From NCBI RefSeq assembly GCF_019656075.1, contig NZ_BPKZ01000007.1, forward strand, positions 1-64,000: a DNA stretch of 64,000 nt, in the 5' to 3' direction. This DNA comes from Leuconostoc palmae (lineage in GTDB: Bacteria; Bacillota; Bacilli; Lactobacillales; Lactobacillaceae). A program made the translations under genes and the position numbers. The notes below the pieces were generated by a model. The model saw nothing but the letters and a program-made list of their open reading frames with translations, was not told the DNA's origin and ran no database searches. Below, in pieces: positions 60,044-64,000 of the stretch (positions are counted from its first letter, which is position 1; every line of letters begins with the position of its first letter).

Positions 60044-62497
60044 ATGGCAGATTTCGATTCAAAAGAGTACTTAGAACTTGTTGATAAGTGGTGGCGCGCA
60101 ACTAACTATTTGTCAGCAGGGATGATCTTCTTGAAGAGCAACCCATTGTTCTCAGTTACTAACACACCAATCCAAGCTGAAGACGTTAAAGTTAAGCCTA
60201 TCGGTCACTGGGGAACAATTTCAGGTCAAACATTCTTGTATGCACACGCAAACCGTTTGATCAACAAGTATGACGTGAACATGTTCTACATCGGTGGACC
60301 AGGACACGGTGGCCAAGTAATGGTTACTAATGCTTACTTGGATGGCGAATATACTGAAGATTACCCAGAAATCACTCAAGATTTGGAAGGTATGAGCCGC
60401 TTGTTCAAGCGTTTCTCATTCCCTGGCGGAATCGGATCACACATGACAGCACAAACACCAGGTTCATTGCATGAAGGTGGTGAATTGGGTTATTCATTGT
60501 CACACGCCTTTGGTGCTGTTTTGGACAATCCTGATCAAATTGCTTTCGCCGTTGTTGGTGATGGTGAAGCCGAAACCGGCCCATCAATGACATCATGGCA
60601 CTCAACAAAGTTCTTGAATGCTAAGAATGATGGTGCTGTTTTGCCAATCTTGGATTTGAACGGATTTAAGATTTCTAACCCAACAATCTTCTCACGTATG
60701 AGTGATGAAGAAATCACAAAGTTCTTTGAAGGTTTGGGTTACTCACCTCGCTTTATCGAAAATGATGACATCCATGACTACGCAGCATACCACGAAATCG
60801 CTGCTAAGGTCTTTGACCAAGCCATCGAAGACATCCAAGCTATCCAAAAGGATGCCCGTGAAAACGGTAAGTACGAAGATGGTACAATTCCTGCATGGCC
60901 TGTAATTATTGCACGTTTGCCAAAGGGTTGGGGTGGTCCAACGCACGATGAAGATGGTAACCCTATCGAAGATTCATTCCGTGCCCACCAAGTGCCATTG
61001 CCTTTGGCACAAAACAAGCTAGAAACATTGCCACAATTCGAAGCATGGATGAACTCATACAAGCCAGAAGAATTGTTCAATGCTGATGGTTCATTGAAGG
61101 ATGAATTGAAGGCGATTGCACCTAAGGGTGACAAGCGTATGTCAGCTAACCCAATCGCTAACGGTGGTCGTCGCCGCGGCGAAAAGGCAACTGATTTGAC
61201 ATTGCCAGATTGGCGTCAATTCACAAACGACATTACAAGTGAAAACCGTGGACATGAATTGCCAAAGACAACGCAAAACATGGACATGACAACACTTTCA
61301 TCATACTTGGAAGAAGTTGCAAAGTTGAACCCAACTTCATTCCGTGTCTTCGGACCTGATGAAACAATGTCAAACCGTTTGTGGGATCTCTTTAACACAA
61401 CTAACCGTCAATGGATGGAAGAAGTTAAGGAACCAAACGATCAATACGTCGGCCCAGAAGGTCGTATCATTGATTCACAATTGTCAGAACACCAAGCTGA
61501 AGGTTGGTTAGAAGGTTACACATTGACTGGTCGTGTTGGAATCTTCGCCTCATACGAATCATTCTTGCGTGTTGTCGACACAATGGTGACACAACACTTC
61601 AAGTGGTTGCGCCACGCTTCAGAACAAGCATGGCGTAATGATTACCCATCATTGAACTTGATTGCAACATCAACTGCCTTCCAACAAGATCACAACGGTT
61701 ACACTCACCAAGATCCAGGTATGTTGACACACTTGGCTGAAAAGAAGTCTGACTTCATCCGTGAATACTTGCCAGCCGATGGTAACTCATTGTTGGCTGT
61801 TCAAGACCGTGCCTTCTCAGAACGTCACAAGGTTAACTTGATCATTGCTTCAAAGCAACCACGTCAACAATGGTTTACTGCTGATGAAGCTGATGTATTG
61901 GCTAACGAAGGTTTGAAGGTTATTGATTGGGCTTCTACTGCACCTTCAGGCGATGTAGATATTACATTTGCATCAGCTGGTACAGAACCAACAATCGAAA
62001 CTTTGGCCGCTTTGTGGTTGATCAACCAAGCCTTCCCAGAAGTTAAGTTCCGCTATGTCAACGTTGTTGAATTGCTTCGTTTGCAAAAGAAGTCAGAATC
62101 ACATTTGAACGACGAACGTGAATTGTCTGACGAAGAATTTAACAAGTTCTTCCAAGCTGACAAGCCAGTTATCTTCGGCTTCCACGCTTATGAAAACTTG
62201 GTAGAATCATTCTTCTTCGAACGTAAGTTCAAGGGTGATGTCTATGTTCACGGTTACCGTGAAGATGGTGACATCACAACAACATATGACATGCGTGTTT
62301 ACTCACACTTGGATCGTTTCCACCAAGCTAAGGAAGCTGCAGAAATCTTGTCAGCTAACGGCACAATTGATCAAGCTGCTGCTGATACATTCATTGCTAA
62401 GATGGACGAAACTTTGGCAAAGCACTTCGAAGTGACTCGCAACGAAGGTCGCGATATCGAAGAATTTACTGAATGGAACTGGTCACCTTTAAAGTAA
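60044..62497 (+). CDS. xpkA: Xylulose-5-phosphate/fructose-6-phosphate phosphoketolase
   Basis: An 817-residue TPP enzyme. The phosphoketolase signatures are clear: [20 protein letters not shown]-type block near residue 85 ([12 protein letters not shown]), the TPP-binding [17 protein letters not shown] and the C-terminal part [20 protein letters not shown]. It splits xylulose-5-P into acetyl-P and glyceraldehyde-3-P, the key step of heterolactic fermentation. Codon use is extreme (TTG for Leu, AAC, AAG, GAA), unlike its neighbours, as expected for one of the most abundant proteins. AAGGAG precedes the ATG. Confidence 0.97.
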   Translation: MADFDSKEYLELVDKWWRATNYLSAGMIFLKSNPLFSVTNTPIQAEDVKVKPIGHWGTISGQTFLYAHANRLINKYDVNMFYIGGPGHGGQVMVTNAYLDGEYTEDYPEITQDLEGMSRLFKRFSFPGGIGSHMTAQTPGSLHEGGELGYSLSHAFGAVLDNPDQIAFAVVGDGEAETGPSMTSWHSTKFLNAKNDGAVLPILDLNGFKISNPTIFSRMSDEEITKFFEGLGYSPRFIENDDIHDYAAYHEIAAKVFDQAIEDIQAIQKDARENGKYEDGTIPAWPVIIARLPKGWGGPTHDEDGNPIEDSFRAHQVPLPLAQNKLETLPQFEAWMNSYKPEELFNADGSLKDELKAIAPKGDKRMSANPIANGGRRRGEKATDLTLPDWRQFTNDITSENRGHELPKTTQNMDMTTLSSYLEEVAKLNPTSFRVFGPDETMSNRLWDLFNTTNRQWMEEVKEPNDQYVGPEGRIIDSQLSEHQAEGWLEGYTLTGRVGIFASYESFLRVVDTMVTQHFKWLRHASEQAWRNDYPSLNLIATSTAFQQDHNGYTHQDPGMLTHLAEKKSDFIREYLPADGNSLLAVQDRAFSERHKVNLIIASKQPRQQWFTADEADVLANEGLKVIDWASTAPSGDVDITFASAGTEPTIETLAALWLINQAFPEVKFRYVNVVELLRLQKKSESHLNDERELSDEEFNKFFQADKPVIFGFHAYENLVESFFFERKFKGDVYVHGYREDGDITTTYDMRVYSHLDRFHQAKEAAEILSANGTIDQAAADTFIAKMDETLAKHFEVTRNEGRDIEEFTEWNWSPLK

Positions 62498-62528
62498 TTC
62501 CATTGCTTTTTAAATGATTGATCAGATG

Positions 62529-62566
62529 AAAAAGTGAGCTAGAAAATTTTCTAGTTCGCTTTTTTT
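62529..62566 (+). terminator. Terminator of xpkA
   Basis: AAAAAGTGAGCTAGAAAA pairs with TTTTCTAGTTCGCTTTTTTT with one G-T and one mismatch. From here to 62757 I see no gene or known motif. Confidence 0.88.
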
Positions 62567-62757
62567 GTGTCTTTTGAGTAGAATGTTAGTTGACAGCCAA
62601 TCAATGAGAACGGATGTCATTAATTTAAATGAGTTCGAAGTAGTTTAGGTTGATTTTAATCATAGCAAACACGGAACAATTATCAGTATACGCAACTAAA
62701 ATGACAGAAATTAGTTGAGAACTAAAATTAAAATATCTTTATTTCGTACGAGGCATT

Positions 62758-63990
62758 ATGGGAGAATTTTTAAAATTAAATCGCAATATTCAACTGCGCA
62801 TTCTTATGATGTTAATTACCGTTGCTATCGGTTCTTCTGTGGGACCTAATATGACGATATATTATATTGAATATTTTGGACCTTTGGTTATTGGTATCTT
62901 ACTGATTATTGTCCAATTATCAGGTTTTTTAGCTGGTTTATATGGTGGACATTTGTCGGATTTATGAGGCAGAAAGAAAGTTATGCTAAATGGCATTAGT
63001 CTTATGGTTGTTGGTTATAGCATAGCTGCAAGTATGAACTAACCATTCTATGTAAATCCTGACATTACCTTTTTAGGTTTCTTGATGGCTGCTGTTGGGT
63101 TAAGTTTTGCTTCACCCGCTGAGGAAGCTATGATGATTGATGTTTCAACAGTTAAAAATCGAAAATTTATTTATGCAATTATATATTGGGTCATTAATTT
63201 ATCAATCATGATTGGGGTAGCCTTAGGTGGTTGGTTTTTTAAAACAGCAAGATTTGAATTACTGGTTGGCACTGCCATTGGTGCGTTTATAAGTTGGTTA
63301 ATAGTTTGGTTATGGATATCTGAGACATTGACTTTTGAGCGGTTACCAGAACAGGGAAAATCAGTTTGGGCAGTTGTTAAAAGCTATCGTGCTGTTTTTT
63401 TGGACCAAAGATATCTTAAATTTATGGTAGCAAGTGTTGGTGCAACAGTCATTTTTTCATCACCGGATTATTATTTAGCTGCCCATCTTGCTCAGACATT
63501 TCATCAAATTACTTTTTGGGGGATACCGATTTTTGGGCAACGAATGCTATCAATTATTACTGTAACAAATACGTTAATGATTGTTTTAATGATGGGATTA
63601 ATGACTAGATTATTTACTAAATGGTCAGAATTAAAATCTAGTTTAGTGGGGACAGCAATACAAGGTTGTTCGTTTGCAATCATGTTTTTATTAACTGACT
63701 TTTGGCCGTTACTGATTTTTGCGGTTTTACTAACAATCGGGGAGATGATAGTGACACCAGCTAGTCAATCATTAAGAGCAGAGATGATGAATCCAGAAAA
63801 GATTGGTGTGTATAGTGGTTTTAGTTCTGCTACTAGGCCAATAGGATACATTATTTCTTCAGGCATTGTGAGTGTGTCTGTTATAGTTGGGAATGTAGGG
63901 GCAGCTATTTTATTGATGACTATGACAGCTGTTAGTATGTTATTTACATGGTCAGCTGTTATAATGTTAAACAATAAACGCATACGCTGA
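62758..63990 (+). pseudogene. MFS transporter with two in-frame nonsense codons
   Basis: A single frame of about 410 codons encodes a twelve-helix MFS protein but has TGA at 62965-62967, inside motif A (GGHLSDL-stop-GRKKVM), and TAA at 63040-63042 (ASMN-stop-PFYV). The remaining frame continues intact to LNNKRIR. Family motif A has a basic or aromatic residue at the first site, so CGA or TGG to TGA is likely; CAA to TAA explains the second. The C-terminal 302 residues from ATG 63082 lack the first two or three helices. Substrate unknown; drug-efflux-like by layout. Confidence 0.85.
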
Positions 63991-64000
63991 ATCCTACATA

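Noticed and set aside
14584-63990. Stop-codon reassignment or systematic readthrough to explain the in-frame stops
   Set aside because: TAA, TAG and TGA all end clearly intact housekeeping genes in this window, and no selenocysteine- or pyrrolysine-type context was seen. Recent mutation is simpler.

Overview
The window is about 64 kb of low-GC Firmicute chromosome and most likely comes from Leuconostoc or a very close heterofermentative lactic acid bacterium. The evidence is a phosphoketolase gene (xpkA), bifunctional adhE, a zinc alcohol dehydrogenase adhA and acetoin/diacetyl reductase butA, together with the peptide-uptake and peptidase set opp-pepO-pepV. The species cannot be fixed from sequence reading alone. 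A perfect parS site (43187-43202) and the block rpsF-ssb-rpsR-gdpP-rplI-dnaC suggest an origin-proximal location, and most genes lie on the + strand.

Layout. 1-4.7 kb is accessory: two XRE regulators, a catalytic-domain-only tyrosine recombinase, a cluster of small unknown genes (one with a -1 frameshift at an A7 tract), a SemiSWEET transporter and an IS6-family element whose transposase carries an amber codon. 4.8-5.6 kb holds folT under a THF riboswitch. 7-10.8 kb holds butA and adhE, with Rex-like operators, a cre-like site and a promoter. 11-18 kb is membrane and regulatory genes (YhgE/Pip, Rrf2, MarR, ClC) mixed with decayed genes (quinone reductase fragment, DUF1304, EAL domain). 18-24 kb carries an ABC-F ATPase, biotin ligase, a lysine riboswitch driving alr-asd, and a YdcF-like protein. 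24.5-35.3 kb is a transport block: a glutamine-type ABC importer, then oppABCDF and pepO. 35-41 kb has a large membrane protein, a TSUP exporter, tRNA-Tyr and tRNA-Gln, aspA, rpiA and a small GNAT. 41-45 kb is dut-radA-parS-gltX. 45-51.5 kb has adhA, an unknown acidic protein and a four-gene ECF transporter locus behind a structured, terminator-ended leader. 51.5-58.5 kb is pepV and the ribosomal/replication block. 58.5-64 kb has ybaK, a GntR/UTRA regulator with an apparently leaderless mRNA, xpkA and a broken MFS gene.

How it works together. xpkA, adhE, adhA and butA cover pentose-phosphate (phosphoketolase) fermentation and NADH reoxidation; the Rex-like operators suggest redox control. opp, pepO and pepV supply amino acids from peptides, and glnQHMP imports an amino acid directly. 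Three cis-acting RNAs stand out: a THF riboswitch, a lysine riboswitch, and an unidentified leader before the ECF locus whose candidate domain is closed by a 9-bp helix directly abutting a terminator.

The points most worth a second look are the unidentified leader at 47152-47464, an apparent AUC start codon for radA, a 13-codon upstream ORF that seems to deliver ribosomes to gltX, a GUAA-loop hairpin between the Shine-Dalgarno and start codon of glnH, and five in-frame nonsense codons in four genes that all fit C:G to T:A transitions.
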